The position numbers were made by a program, and so were the translations under genes. 64,000 bases of DNA from Arthrobacter sp. V1I7 (GTDB taxonomy: Bacteria > Actinomycetota > Actinomycetes > Actinomycetales > Micrococcaceae): positions 434,001 to 498,000 of the forward strand of contig NZ_JAUSYS010000001.1 in the NCBI RefSeq assembly GCF_030817015.1. The letters are read 5' to 3'. Shown here piece after piece: positions 8,535 through 17,385 of this stretch; the first letter of the stretch is position 1, and every line of letters starts with the position of its first letter. Under the pieces are notes generated by a model. The model did no database searches and was not told the origin of the DNA. It worked only from the letters and a program-made list of their open reading frames with translations.

Positions 8535-9215
8535 CTAGCGCGCGTCCACGAGTTTGGAGCGCTTCCTGAGAATGAATTCCTGGGCATCGATCCCGAACTC
8601 GCGGGCGGCAAAGCGGTGCAGCGTCTCGATCAGTTCTTCCGGCGTGAAGGTGTGGACCCCGTTCAGCGACTGGATCGCGAGTCCATCGATGGTGGCCACA
8701 AGCAGTGTTGCCAGTTCGTTGACGTCGATGGAGGGCCGGAGGAGTTTCTCGTCCGCGGCCTCTTCAAGCGCCCTCACGAAAAGGCCCCGCCATGAACTCC
8801 AGACGGCCGCGACGCTTTCGCGGATTTCGGCGTTCTTGTGGGCCGCGGCATAGATCTGCAGCCAGAAGCCCCAGGCCTCTTCGAACGGGGTGTCGCCCTG
8901 GATGGAGAAGGTCAGCAGGTCGTGGAGCCGTTCGAGGGCATTGTCGCCGCGGTCGTAGATACGCTGCCATTCCGCAAGGGATTCCTCTATGCGGTACTCC
9001 ACAGCCGCGCCGATCAGCCGGTCGCGGTGCCGGAAGTAGTGCTGGATCATGCCGATGCTGAAGCCGGAGGCCTCGGAAAGTTCTGCGAAGGAGCAACCCT
9101 CCACACCCCCGCGGGAGATTACCTGCGAGGCGTAATGCAGAATGCTCTGCCGGCGTTCGGCCATCGCCTCGGCTGTGACGCTTCGCGTGCGGCGGCCCGG
9201 GGTTGTCTCGCTCAT
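8535..9215 (-). CDS. TetR family transcriptional regulator
   Basis: 226 aa from the ATG at 9215, which has AAGGAG seven bases upstream. The frame stays open for 66 further codons, but those encode an Ala-Arg-Pro repeat and no domain. The N-terminal HTH reads ILHYASQVISRGGVEGCSFAELSEASGFSIGMIQHYFRHRDRLI. The C-terminal ligand domain resembles the TetR_C group that often senses small ligands. It leads the operon with the M20 peptidase and aminotransferase and is divergent from the second importer. It probably controls both through the repeats near 9351-9379. Confidence 0.9.
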   Translation of the reverse strand: MSETTPGRRTRSVTAEAMAERRQSILHYASQVISRGGVEGCSFAELSEASGFSIGMIQHYFRHRDRLIGAAVEYRIEESLAEWQRIYDRGDNALERLHDLLTFSIQGDTPFEEAWGFWLQIYAAAHKNAEIRESVAAVWSSWRGLFVRALEEAADEKLLRPSIDVNELATLLVATIDGLAIQSLNGVHTFTPEELIETLHRFAAREFGIDAQEFILRKRSKLVDAR

Positions 9216-9235
9216 GCCGTTGCTCCTTGGTTTGT

Positions 9236-9267
9236 CTGGTCGCGCTGGTCGCGCTGGTCGCGCTGGT
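9236..9267. repeat. Tandem 9-bp repeat, three and a half copies
   Basis: The unit CGCGCTGGT occurs perfectly at 9241-9249, 9250-9258 and 9259-9267, preceded by a partial copy (CTGGT, 9236-9240). It lies in the leader of the TetR gene. The number of copies may vary by slippage. Confidence 0.85.
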
Positions 9268-9326
9268 CCAGGTGTGGCGCCCTGGGTGCCGTCTGTCATC
9301 TCTCTCCACGATGTTGCCATGGTCCC

Positions 9327-9379
9327 TTGACACGCGTTGTTGCTCCTCCCACAATAAGTTGAACATATTGTTATTTCAA
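9327..9379 (+). promoter_or_regulatory. Promoter and candidate TetR operator of the second ABC operon
   Basis: TTGACA (9327-9332) and CACAAT (9350-9355) are spaced 17 bp apart and form a good sigma-70-type promoter for the gene at 9405. Two overlapping inverted repeats sit on its -10 region: ACAATA (9351-9356) with TATTGT (9366-9371), and TTGAA (9359-9363) with TTCAA (9375-9379). Their place between the divergent TetR gene and the importer suggests an operator; this is inferred. Confidence 0.55.
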
Positions 9380-9404
9380 CCCAATCCGAACTGGAGATCC
9401 ACAA

Positions 9405-10355
9405 ATGGTGCACAAAGGCGTGAAAAGGTCCCTCGTGGCTGTGGCTGCCATCAGCTTCCTGGCGTTGACAACGGCTTGCACCAACGCCGAGGGATCGCCT
9501 CCCACCGCATCAGGCAACGAAGCCAAAAGCGGCCAGAGCGGGCAGGAACTTGCGCAGGGAGTGCAGCCGGATTCGACGGTCCAGGAACTTGTCCCGGCCG
9601 CCATCAAGGGCAAGGGGTCGCTGACGCTGGTCACAGACCCCACCTACGCTCCGATTGATTTCACCGACGAGCAGGGCAAGATCGTTGGGCTGGAGCCGGA
9701 CATGGCCCTGGCCGTGGCGAAGAAGATGGGCCTCACCATCGCCATCGAGAAAGCCGATTTCAACGGCATCCTGGCCGGTATCGAGGCCCGGCGTTACGAC
9801 GCGTCGTGGGCCGCGTTCTCCATCACGGAGGAACGCAAGGACAAGGTCAACATGGTCAGCTACATGCGTGGCGGAACCTCCGTCATGGTCCGCAAGGGCA
9901 ATCCGCTGGGCATCCAGTCCGAAATGGACCTCTGCGGCAAAACCGTCGCTGCCCAAACCGGAACCACCCAGGCGCTGAACGTGCTCCCGGCCTTCGAAAA
10001 GAAGTGCGCCGATGCAGGCAAAGACAAGCCCGTTTCCCTTTTGCTGCCCCAGCAGGACAACGTCAACCAGTCAGTGGCGGCGGGCCGCGCCCAGGCATTG
10101 GTGGCGGACAATGCGCTGACCGGATACTACGCCCAGTTGCAGCCGGACGCCTTCACCTCCGTGGACTCCATTCTGGTGGAACCGTCCCTGTCAGGCGTTG
10201 TGAGCCCCAAGGATGACGGCGGTTTGTCCAAGACCTTCCAGGCGGCCATCCAGTCCCTCATGGACGACGGAACCTACGCCAAGATCATGGAGTCCTGGAA
10301 CCTCAAGTCCGGCATCCTCAACAAGTCCGAGGTCAACCCGTCGGTGGGGTCATGA
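9405..10355 (+). CDS. Amino-acid ABC transporter substrate-binding lipoprotein (second system)
   Basis: 316 aa. Signal peptide with lipobox LTTAC (Cys about residue 25), a low-complexity linker, then an SBP_bac_3 domain: LTLVTDPTYAPIDFTDEQGKIVGLEPDMALAVA-type opening (read in order from residue 70), DFNGILAGIEARRYDASWAAF and CGKTVAAQTGTTQA. GGAGA precedes the ATG. It has the same layout as the receptor at 564 but clearly different residues, so it is not a recent copy. It feeds the permease and ATPase that follow with 4-bp and 5-bp junctions. Confidence 0.92.
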   Translation: MVHKGVKRSLVAVAAISFLALTTACTNAEGSPPTASGNEAKSGQSGQELAQGVQPDSTVQELVPAAIKGKGSLTLVTDPTYAPIDFTDEQGKIVGLEPDMALAVAKKMGLTIAIEKADFNGILAGIEARRYDASWAAFSITEERKDKVNMVSYMRGGTSVMVRKGNPLGIQSEMDLCGKTVAAQTGTTQALNVLPAFEKKCADAGKDKPVSLLLPQQDNVNQSVAAGRAQALVADNALTGYYAQLQPDAFTSVDSILVEPSLSGVVSPKDDGGLSKTFQAAIQSLMDDGTYAKIMESWNLKSGILNKSEVNPSVGS

Positions 10356-11248
10356 CCGTGTCCGAACGATCCGTCGCCGCCGAAAAGCGGCGTGATTTTG
10401 CGGACCTGGCTTCACGGCCGGTGCTCAAGCGAAAACGGCCCGGGCAGCTGATCGCCATGGTGGTGGTGGGGTTGTTCTCGCTCATGGGCGGCTACGTGAT
10501 CGTCACCAACCCCGGCTTCGGCTGGCCCACCGTGGCCAGATACCTGTTCGATATCCGTATCCTCAACGGCCTGTTGACCACCATCGAGCTCACGGTCATC
10601 GCCATGGTCCTCGGCTTCGTGATCGGCCTGGTCATCGCGGTCATGAGGATGTCGGACAACTCCCTCCTCCGCGGCGTGGCCGGCGCCTACATCTGGTTTT
10701 TCCGCGGCACTCCGCTGTTGGTGCAGATGCTCTTCTGGGGCTTTGCCGCCGTCCTGTTTCCCACGATCGGCATCGGCATCCCCGGCGGCCCGATGCTGGT
10801 GGAATGGAACACCAATGACCTGCTGCCCCTGTTTGTGGCCGGCATCCTGGGGCTGGGCCTGAACGAAGGAGCCTACATGGCCGAAATCGTGCGCGCGGGC
10901 CTCATGGGTGTTCCGGCCGGGCAGTCCGAGGCATCCCACGCCATGGGCTTCAGCCGGATGGAAACCCTGCGCCACGTGGTCATTCCACAGGCCATGAAGA
11001 TCATCCTTCCGCCCGTGGGCAATGAGACCATCTCCATGCTCAAGACCACCTCGCTGGTGATTGTGATCGGCGTCGGGGACCTGCTGTACAACACCCAGCA
11101 GATCTACGCCCGCAACCTCGAGCAGATCCCGCTGCTGATCGTCGCGAGCCTCTGGTACATCCTGCTCACCACCATCCTCTCGCTCATCCAGGCCCGCATA
11201 GAGAAGCGGTACTCCCGCGGCAACGTGCTGCAGGCACGAAAGGCGTAA
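10352..11248 (+). CDS. Amino-acid ABC transporter permease (second system)
   Basis: 298 aa, about 50 residues longer than the first system's permease because of an N-terminal cytoplasmic extension ahead of the first membrane segment ([19 protein letters not shown]). It has the conserved [18 protein letters not shown] segment and the EAA loop around [22 protein letters not shown]. The ATG overlaps the receptor stop (ATGA at 10352-10355), so translation is probably coupled. Confidence 0.92.
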   Translation: MTVSERSVAAEKRRDFADLASRPVLKRKRPGQLIAMVVVGLFSLMGGYVIVTNPGFGWPTVARYLFDIRILNGLLTTIELTVIAMVLGFVIGLVIAVMRMSDNSLLRGVAGAYIWFFRGTPLLVQMLFWGFAAVLFPTIGIGIPGGPMLVEWNTNDLLPLFVAGILGLGLNEGAYMAEIVRAGLMGVPAGQSEASHAMGFSRMETLRHVVIPQAMKIILPPVGNETISMLKTTSLVIVIGVGDLLYNTQQIYARNLEQIPLLIVASLWYILLTTILSLIQARIEKRYSRGNVLQARKA

Positions 11249-11253
11249 CGGCA

Positions 11254-12012
11254 ATGTCTGAAGTACAGTTCCTCAACGTCCACAAGGACTTCTCCGGCAT
11301 GGAGGTCCTCAAAGGCATCAACTTCACCGTTGAAGCCGGGCAGGTGGCCTGCCTGATCGGACCCTCCGGTTCCGGCAAGTCCACCCTGCTGCGCTGCGTC
11401 AACCACCTCGAAACCACCAGCTCCGGGACCATTCTGGTGGGCGGGCGCATGATCGGCTACGAAGTCCACGGGGACCGGCTCATCGAGGCACACCAGAAGG
11501 ACATCAACAGGCGCCGCTCCCGGATCGGCATGGTGTTCCAGTCCTTCAACCTCTTCGGGCACATGACGGCCCTGGAGAACGTGATGATGGGCCCGGTCAA
11601 GCTCCTCAAGGTCCCCAAGGCGCGGGCCGAAGCGGAAGCCCGCGAACTCCTGGCCAAGGTGGGCCTGGCCGACCGCACCGGGCACTACCCTGCCCAGCTC
11701 TCCGGCGGCCAGCAGCAACGGGTGGCCATTGCCAGGGCGCTTTCCATGAAGCCCGATCTCATGCTCTTCGATGAGCCCACCTCCGCCTTGGACCCCGAAC
11801 TTGTGGGCGAAGTCCTGGACGTCATGAAGGCCCTGGCCCGCGACGGCATGACCATGATCGTGGTGACCCACGAGATGGGCTTCGCACGCGAAGTGGCGGA
11901 CGTGGTGGCGTTCATGGATGGCGGCGTCATTGTCGAAGCCGGCGATCCCAACGAGATCATCTCCCGTCCCCAGCACGAGCGCACCAAGGCGTTCCTCTCC
12001 AAAGTGCTCTAG
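11254..12012 (+). CDS. Amino-acid ABC transporter ATP-binding protein (second system)
   Basis: 252 aa. Walker [11 protein letters not shown]-loop FQSFNLF, signature [15 protein letters not shown], Walker [15 protein letters not shown] and the [11 protein letters not shown] switch region are intact. It lies 5 bp after the permease and completes a receptor/permease/ATPase importer. The decarboxylase and aldehyde dehydrogenase genes follow on the same strand, so importer and enzymes may be one transcript. Confidence 0.93.
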   Translation: MSEVQFLNVHKDFSGMEVLKGINFTVEAGQVACLIGPSGSGKSTLLRCVNHLETTSSGTILVGGRMIGYEVHGDRLIEAHQKDINRRRSRIGMVFQSFNLFGHMTALENVMMGPVKLLKVPKARAEAEARELLAKVGLADRTGHYPAQLSGGQQQRVAIARALSMKPDLMLFDEPTSALDPELVGEVLDVMKALARDGMTMIVVTHEMGFAREVADVVAFMDGGVIVEAGDPNEIISRPQHERTKAFLSKVL

Positions 12013-12086
12013 GACCCCCTCCCTTGTCCGGTTCCCAGTCGTATGCACCATGGGCCGGCCCCAAGCCACATTCAAAGGATTCAGCC

Positions 12087-13686
12087 TTGACCAGCACCAT
12101 CCCCACCAACAACGTCGGCCGCGCCGTCATGACCACCCTGCGGAACTACGGGATCGACGCGATCTTCGGGATCCCCGGTACCCACAACCTTGAGTTCTAC
12201 CGGCATCTGAAGCCGCTCGGCATCCGCCCGGTCACCACCCGCCACGAGCAGGGGGCCGGGTACGGCTCCGACGGCTGGAGCCAGCTGAAGGGGCTGCCCG
12301 GCGTCGTGATCACCACCTCCGGACCCGGGCTGCTGAACGCCATGTCCGCCGCCGCCACCTCGTACTGCGAGTCCCGGCCCATGATCATCCTGTCCCCTGG
12401 TGCGCCCCGCGGCAGCGAATTTTCGGACATCGGGCTCCTGCACGAAACCAAGGACCCCACCGGCGCTGTCCGGGCCCTCATCGGGCGCAGCACCCGGGTC
12501 GCCAGTGGCAGCGAGGCCGTGGAGCTGATTCACGAGGCCTTCGCGCTCTTCGCCCACGGGCGTCCGCGCCCTGTCCACATCGAGATCCCGCTGGACCTGC
12601 TGGAGTCCGCCTCCGATGTCGACCCCGCCGCGCTGGAGGCTCGCCCGCTGGGCGCTCCGAAGAAAGCTGCCGACGACGCCGTCGCGGCCGCTGCGGACAT
12701 GCTCCGGAACGCGTCCAACCCGGTGATTCTGGCCGGGGGCGGATCGCTGGGAACCGGTGCCGCCCTGCTCCAGCTCGCAGAGCTCCTGCAGGCCCCGGTG
12801 GTCACCACCATCAATGGCAAGGCCGCCATTCCGGAGACGCACCCGTTGTCCCTCGGCTCCGAGATCCGGCTCCCCGCGGCCCAGGACCTGTGCAACTCCT
12901 CCGACGCGTTGCTGGTCATCGGCAGCAAATTGGGCGAGTCCGAAATGTGGGGCGGAAAGATCCTCGCCCAGGGTGGCTGCATCCGGATCGACATTGACCC
13001 CCGTTCAGCTGCACTGCAACCTCAGCGCGGACCTGGAACTCCTGGGCAATGCGGCCGCCGTGGTGCCCCAGCTGCTCGCGGCACTCGCCGGGCACGTGCC
13101 GGCAGCGGCGCCGGACCTGGCCCCGCTGCGCGCCGGGCTGCAGACCGAAGCCCGCTCCATGGCGCCCGTGCTGGCCCGGATCAACGAGATCCTCGCCGGC
13201 GCACTGCCGGCGGACACCGTCATCGCCGGCGATTCCTCGCAGATCACCTACTTCGGCACCACGTCCTTCTTCCCCATGCAGCAGCCGCACCAGCTCCTGT
13301 ACACACCGGCCTACGCCACGCTCGGCTACGGGCTGCCGGCCGCGATCGGCGCCAAGGTGGCCGATCCAGACCGTCCGGTAGTGGGCCTGATCGGCGACGG
13401 TGCCCTTATGTTCGCCGTCCAGGAATTCATCACCGCCGTGGAACAGGGCGTGGACCTGCCCATCATCTGCATCAACAACGGCGGCTACGGCGAAATCCGG
13501 CAGAACATGGAGGACCGCGATCTGGCTCCTGTCGGGGTCAACCTGACGCAGCCGGACTGGGTCCGCCTAGCCGAGGGCTTCGGCCTCACGGCGTTCAATG
13601 TCGAGTCCCTCGACGTCCTGGCCGATACCGTCACCAAGGCACTTGCGGTGAAGGGCCCCAGCCTCATCCACGTGAGCATCCCGTGA
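12087..13686 (+). pseudogene. ThDP-dependent 2-oxoacid decarboxylase (AruI-like), split by a frameshift
   Basis: The gene starts at TTG 12087 after AAAGGA, with an alternative TTG at 12024. It reads IFGIPGTHNLEFY and TRHEQGAGYGSDGW (the ThDP Glu), then changes frame at a run of five C (12998-13002) and continues to TGA 13686 with YATLGYGLPAAIGAK and the ThDP motif GDGALMFAVQEF...NNGGYGEI. Removing one C restores a full-length protein of about 532 aa. The layout resembles 2-ketoarginine decarboxylase (AruI) and benzoylformate decarboxylase/acetolactate synthase relatives. AruI-like decarboxylation of a 2-oxoacid to an aldehyde fits the aldehyde dehydrogenase next door. The frameshift may be a sequencing error. 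Confidence 0.85.
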
Positions 13687-15062
13687 GCGCCATAGCCACG
13701 GCCGGCACCGCGTTCCGGGTGCTCAACCCGGCCATCGGAGAGGTGCTTGCCGAGTACGCGGAGGCCACGGCGGCGGAGGTTGAAGACGCCGTCGATTTGG
13801 CGCGCCGCGCCTTTGCCGGCTGGGGCCCGACGACGGCGGAACGGCGGGCCGCGGTGCTGCGGACCGCCGCCGGGCTGCTGCTCGAAAGAAAGGAGAACCT
13901 GGCCCGGCTTGCCACCGAGGAAATGGGCAAATTGCTGGGTGAGGCCGTCGCCGAAGTGGAGCTCTGCGCCGAGATCTTCGCGTACTATGCCGAGCACGGG
14001 CCGGGATTCCTGGCGGACGAGACGTTGGACTACGCCGGTGCGGTGCTGCAGCGACGCCCCCTGGGGCCGATCCTAGGCATCATGCCGTGGAACTACCCGT
14101 ACTACCAGATCGCCCGTTTCGCGGCGCCGAACCTCATGCTGGGCAACACGCTGCTGATCAAGCCGGCGCCGGCCTGCCCGCGTTCGGCGCTGGCCTTCGA
14201 AGAGCTGCTGCTCGACGCCGGCCTGCCGGCAGATGCCTACCGCACAGTGCTGGCCGGCGGGGAACAGACGGCCATGATGGTGTCCGATCCCCGCGTTCAG
14301 GGCGTGTCGCTCACCGGAAGCGAACGGGCCGGCGCTGCAGTGGGGGCTCTGGCCGGGGCCGGGCTTAAGAAGCACGTCCTGGAGCTGGGTGGCTCGGACG
14401 CCTTCATTGTCCTGGACAGCGAGGACCTGGACTCGGTGGTTGGCCTTGCCGCGGCGGCGCGGATGGAGAACGCCGGCCAGGCCTGCACTTCGCCCAAGCG
14501 TTTCATTGTGGCTGCCCCGCTCTACGAGGACTTCGTCGCCGGGCTGGCAGCCAGGCTGGCCGCGTATGTGCCCGGTGACCCCCTCGATCCGGCCACCAGG
14601 CTTGCTCCGATGTCCTCCGCCGCTGCGGCCCGGACACTTCTGGCGCAGGTGGAGGGCGCTGTCGCCGAAGGTGCGGCGCTCATCGGCGGAGGGTCCAGTG
14701 CGGCGGCGGGGGAGGCCTTCGTGTCACCGGCGCTGCTGATTGGTGTGCGGCCGGGCACGCGCACCTACCGCGAGGAGCTCTTCGGCCCGGTGGCCGTTGT
14801 CTACCGGGCCGAGGATGAGGACGACGCCGTCAGGCTGGCCAACGATTCGCCGTACGGCCTGGGAGCATCGGTATTTACCGCCGACGCAGGCCTGGCGGAC
14901 CGCATCGCCGAGCGGCTGGAAGTCGGCATGGTCAGCGTAAACCGGCTCACGCCGTCGTCGGCCGTGCTGCCCTTTGGCGAGGTCAAGAACAGCGGCGTGG
15001 GACGCGAACTGGGGCCGCTTGGCATGGACGAATTCGTGAACCGGAAACTCCTGGTCCGCTGA
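13683..15062 (+). CDS. NAD(P)-dependent aldehyde dehydrogenase (succinate-semialdehyde dehydrogenase-like)
   Basis: 459 aa from GTG 13683, which overlaps the decarboxylase stop (GTGA). It has the family motifs in order: GIMPWNYPYYQ, the cofactor Lys in LLIKPAPACP, LTGSERAGAAVG, the general base Glu in LELGGSDAF and the catalytic Cys in NAGQACTSPKR. The end matches the SSADH group (LPFGEVKNSGVGRELG). It oxidises an aldehyde to a carboxylate, plausibly the product of the upstream decarboxylase. The upstream reading frame runs into it without a stop because of the frameshift, giving an artificial 1012-codon fusion. Confidence 0.92.
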   Translation: MSAIATAGTAFRVLNPAIGEVLAEYAEATAAEVEDAVDLARRAFAGWGPTTAERRAAVLRTAAGLLLERKENLARLATEEMGKLLGEAVAEVELCAEIFAYYAEHGPGFLADETLDYAGAVLQRRPLGPILGIMPWNYPYYQIARFAAPNLMLGNTLLIKPAPACPRSALAFEELLLDAGLPADAYRTVLAGGEQTAMMVSDPRVQGVSLTGSERAGAAVGALAGAGLKKHVLELGGSDAFIVLDSEDLDSVVGLAAAARMENAGQACTSPKRFIVAAPLYEDFVAGLAARLAAYVPGDPLDPATRLAPMSSAAAARTLLAQVEGAVAEGAALIGGGSSAAAGEAFVSPALLIGVRPGTRTYREELFGPVAVVYRAEDEDDAVRLANDSPYGLGASVFTADAGLADRIAERLEVGMVSVNRLTPSSAVLPFGEVKNSGVGRELGPLGMDEFVNRKLLVR

Positions 15063-15102
15063 AGCGGATGCTGAAATCTTTGAAACTTGAGGAAGGAACG
15101 CA

Positions 15103-16713
15103 ATGAGCGACATCAAGAATGCCGGGCTGAAGTCCACCGCGTGGGAGTGGGTTGAGGAGCAGAAAGAACAGCTCTCCGCCTGGCACACGAACATCTGGGA
15201 GCTCGCCGAACCGGCCTGGCGCGAGTACGAGTCCTGCGCCTGGTACGTGAAAACACTGCGCGAACACGGCTTCACTGTGGAAGAAGGCAGCGCCGGCATG
15301 CCCACTGCCTTCGCCGCGGAGTGGACCAGCCCCGCCGGCCCGGGCGCCCGGATCCTGGGCTACGCCGAATACGACGCCATCCCCGGCAACTGTCAGGCCG
15401 CCTCCACCAAGCGCGAGCCCCGCACCGGGTTGTCCCGGTTCGCACCGGGCCACACGGACCCCCATTCCGCCTTGGGCATCTCCACGCTCGCCGGGTTCCT
15501 CGCCGCGAAGGACGCCATGGAACGGCACAGCATCCCGGGCACGCTGGTGTACACGGGCGAGCCGGCCGAGAAGGTCCAGGGTTCCAAGGTGGTCCATGGC
15601 CTGCGCGGCTACTACGACAACCTCGACGCCATCATTTCGTACCACCCGTTTTACATGATGCCGCTGTGCAACACCGCCCGCTGGGACACCCACTGCGGCT
15701 CGTACTACAGCAAGATCTACACCTTCACCTGTGACAACCCGGAAGGGTGGAACAACACCTACGGGGACAGCCCCATCCCGTCGTCGCACTCGGCTGCGCG
15801 GGCTCCCGGCGCCGACGCGGCACTGTTCACTATGTTCTCGCTGACCAAGACCACCCAGGACTCCATGCTGCCGCAGGCCGGCGGGTGGTCGCTGTCCGAG
15901 GCGATCCTCACCGCTGGCCAGGCGACGGCAGACAACCAGCCGGCCGGGCTGGCCCAGATCCAGTACTCCTGGCGCTGCCCGAGCCTGGCCGAAGCGGATT
16001 CGGTGCTCGCCGTGCTGGACCGCAACGCCGAACTGGCCGCGGCTGCGTCGCACTGCACCGTCAGTTCGCGCTGGGTGGCTCGCAACCGGCCCGGCATCGC
16101 CAACCACACGGTGGCGCAGCTGGCGTGGGAGAACATCGCCGCCGTCGGGGCACCGGTTCTGGACGAGCGGGCCCGAGCGTTCGGGCGCGAAATCCAGGCC
16201 TCGTGCCGGGTGGAGCCCATGGAGAACCCGTTCCACCCAGCGACGGCGGAACTGATCAGCCCGCAGGACGCCGAGACGGAGCTGCGCCGGCACATTCCGG
16301 CAACGCAGCAGAACTGGACCAGCGACGACTACGTGGAGATGACCTGGTACGCACCCACTATCCGCTTCTACACCGCCCGGCCTACACTGGCTCCGGACGG
16401 TAAGGGCACCGCGTACCCGGGCTGGGCCATGACGGCGATGGGCGGCATCCCGGAAACGATCGACCCCACCATCACCGCCACCGGCAAAATGATCGCCGGC
16501 ATGGTGTTGGACCTGGTGACCCAGCCGGATCTCCTGGCTGTGGCAAAGGCCGAGTTCGAGGCCGAGAAGATCCGACGCGGTTCCGTGGCCCCACTCCTGC
16601 CCGCCGAATTCACTGCGCCCACGGACTTCCGCTGGCCCGAATACATCGGTGAGGGTAAGGCCCGTGACTGGTGGATCCCCGTGTCCGAGGAAGTCTGGAA
16701 CACAGCCCTGTAA
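15103..16713 (+). CDS. M20-family amidohydrolase (AbgB/aminobenzoyl-glutamate hydrolase-like)
   Basis: 536 aa with AGGAA just upstream. The N-terminus (HTNIWELAEPAWREYES) and the order EYDAIPGNCQAA, GHTDPHSALG, TGEPAEKVQGSK and YHPFYMMPLCNTARW follow the AbgB-type M20D amidohydrolases. The pocket residues GCGH are not obvious in the usual place, so detailed chemistry is uncertain. Such enzymes cut N-acyl or aminobenzoyl-amino acid amide bonds. It is the last gene of the unit with decarboxylase and aldehyde dehydrogenase and is followed by a strong terminator. Confidence 0.85.
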   Translation: MSDIKNAGLKSTAWEWVEEQKEQLSAWHTNIWELAEPAWREYESCAWYVKTLREHGFTVEEGSAGMPTAFAAEWTSPAGPGARILGYAEYDAIPGNCQAASTKREPRTGLSRFAPGHTDPHSALGISTLAGFLAAKDAMERHSIPGTLVYTGEPAEKVQGSKVVHGLRGYYDNLDAIISYHPFYMMPLCNTARWDTHCGSYYSKIYTFTCDNPEGWNNTYGDSPIPSSHSAARAPGADAALFTMFSLTKTTQDSMLPQAGGWSLSEAILTAGQATADNQPAGLAQIQYSWRCPSLAEADSVLAVLDRNAELAAAASHCTVSSRWVARNRPGIANHTVAQLAWENIAAVGAPVLDERARAFGREIQASCRVEPMENPFHPATAELISPQDAETELRRHIPATQQNWTSDDYVEMTWYAPTIRFYTARPTLAPDGKGTAYPGWAMTAMGGIPETIDPTITATGKMIAGMVLDLVTQPDLLAVAKAEFEAEKIRRGSVAPLLPAEFTAPTDFRWPEYIGEGKARDWWIPVSEEVWNTAL

Positions 16714-16730
16714 GCACCCAGTCAAACGCC

Positions 16731-16770
16731 AGCGGACGACGGCGGGAGGTCCCGCCGTCGTCCGCTTTGC
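16731..16770 (+). terminator. Intrinsic terminator hairpin (GACGGCGGGA family)
   Basis: A perfect 17-bp stem: AGCGGACGACGGCGGGA (16731-16747) and its complement (16750-16766), then TTGCC. It closes the 9405-16713 unit. The same GACGGCGGGA core recurs at 18570 and 63079. Confidence 0.8.
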
Positions 16771-16822
16771 CATAAGCGGTCCCGGTTATTGACCGCTCAC
16801 CGGCGACCGGCAACGATGAGGT

Positions 16823-17065
16823 ATGACCGACTCAGCTGATACCGCAGATGCCCCTTTTGATGACGATGACAGCGTCGAGGAGGTTGACGGCGCGGAGACG
16901 GCGGAAAGTATCGCGGACGATGTCCGTGATGAAATCCGCCTGGGCCATGTCCAGGACGATGTGAGCCACGTGCTCGAGGAACGCTTCGAGGAGGCAGGCA
17001 TCGACCTGCGACCCGAGGCGGTAGACGACCTCGCTGAGGAAATCGAAAAGGACGCCTCGAGCTAA
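16823..17065 (+). CDS. Small acidic hypothetical protein
   Basis: 80 aa. The first third is an Asp/Glu-rich, probably disordered stretch (FDDDDSVEEVDG). The rest looks helical and amphipathic (DVRDEIRLGHVQDDVSHVLEERF). GC-rich third codon positions support translation, and a purine-rich GATGAGGT precedes the ATG. No domain is recognised. Confidence 0.65.
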   Translation: MTDSADTADAPFDDDDSVEEVDGAETAESIADDVRDEIRLGHVQDDVSHVLEERFEEAGIDLRPEAVDDLAEEIEKDASS

Positions 17066-17385
17066 AGAACCGTGCGGGCCGGAAACGGTGGAGAGCAACT
17101 TGGATTAGTGCGCTGGCCGTGTTGGGCGCATGGCTTTCCGAAGCCAATGACTTGTAGTCCACGGAAGCCATGGCAGTCCTTTCTGTCCGTTCCCGTCCTT
17201 CGGGCACAAAAAAGACCCGAGCCGCACGTCTCCGTGTGGCTCAGGTCTTGCCTCGTGGCCGAATAACAATCCTTCAGGCTGCATCGCCTGCTGGAGCAGC
17301 CCTAGCGGTGATCGAAATCACGTGCAACTTGACTTCGCGGTGGCCGCGGGCGGCCAGCGGTCGCGAATCTACTGTCGGGCCCGGA
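17066..17385. other. Intergenic region with one terminator
   Basis: No convincing gene, tRNA or repeat is seen here apart from the terminator at 17207-17249. Confidence 0.6.
17207..17249 (-). terminator. Terminator of the HAD phosphatase gene
   Basis: Arms AAGACC-GAGCC-CAC and GTG-GGCTC-GGTCTT (17212-17249) pair with three mismatches. On the minus strand the stem is followed by TTTTTTGTG, a proper T tract. It lies about 140 bp after the HAD gene stop. Confidence 0.75.

Noticed and set aside
12024..15062. A single 1012-codon open frame, apparently a decarboxylase fused to an aldehyde dehydrogenase
   Set aside because: The middle (13003-13682) has no homology in that frame, while another frame continues the decarboxylase to its own stop at 13686. 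The fusion is produced by an extra C.
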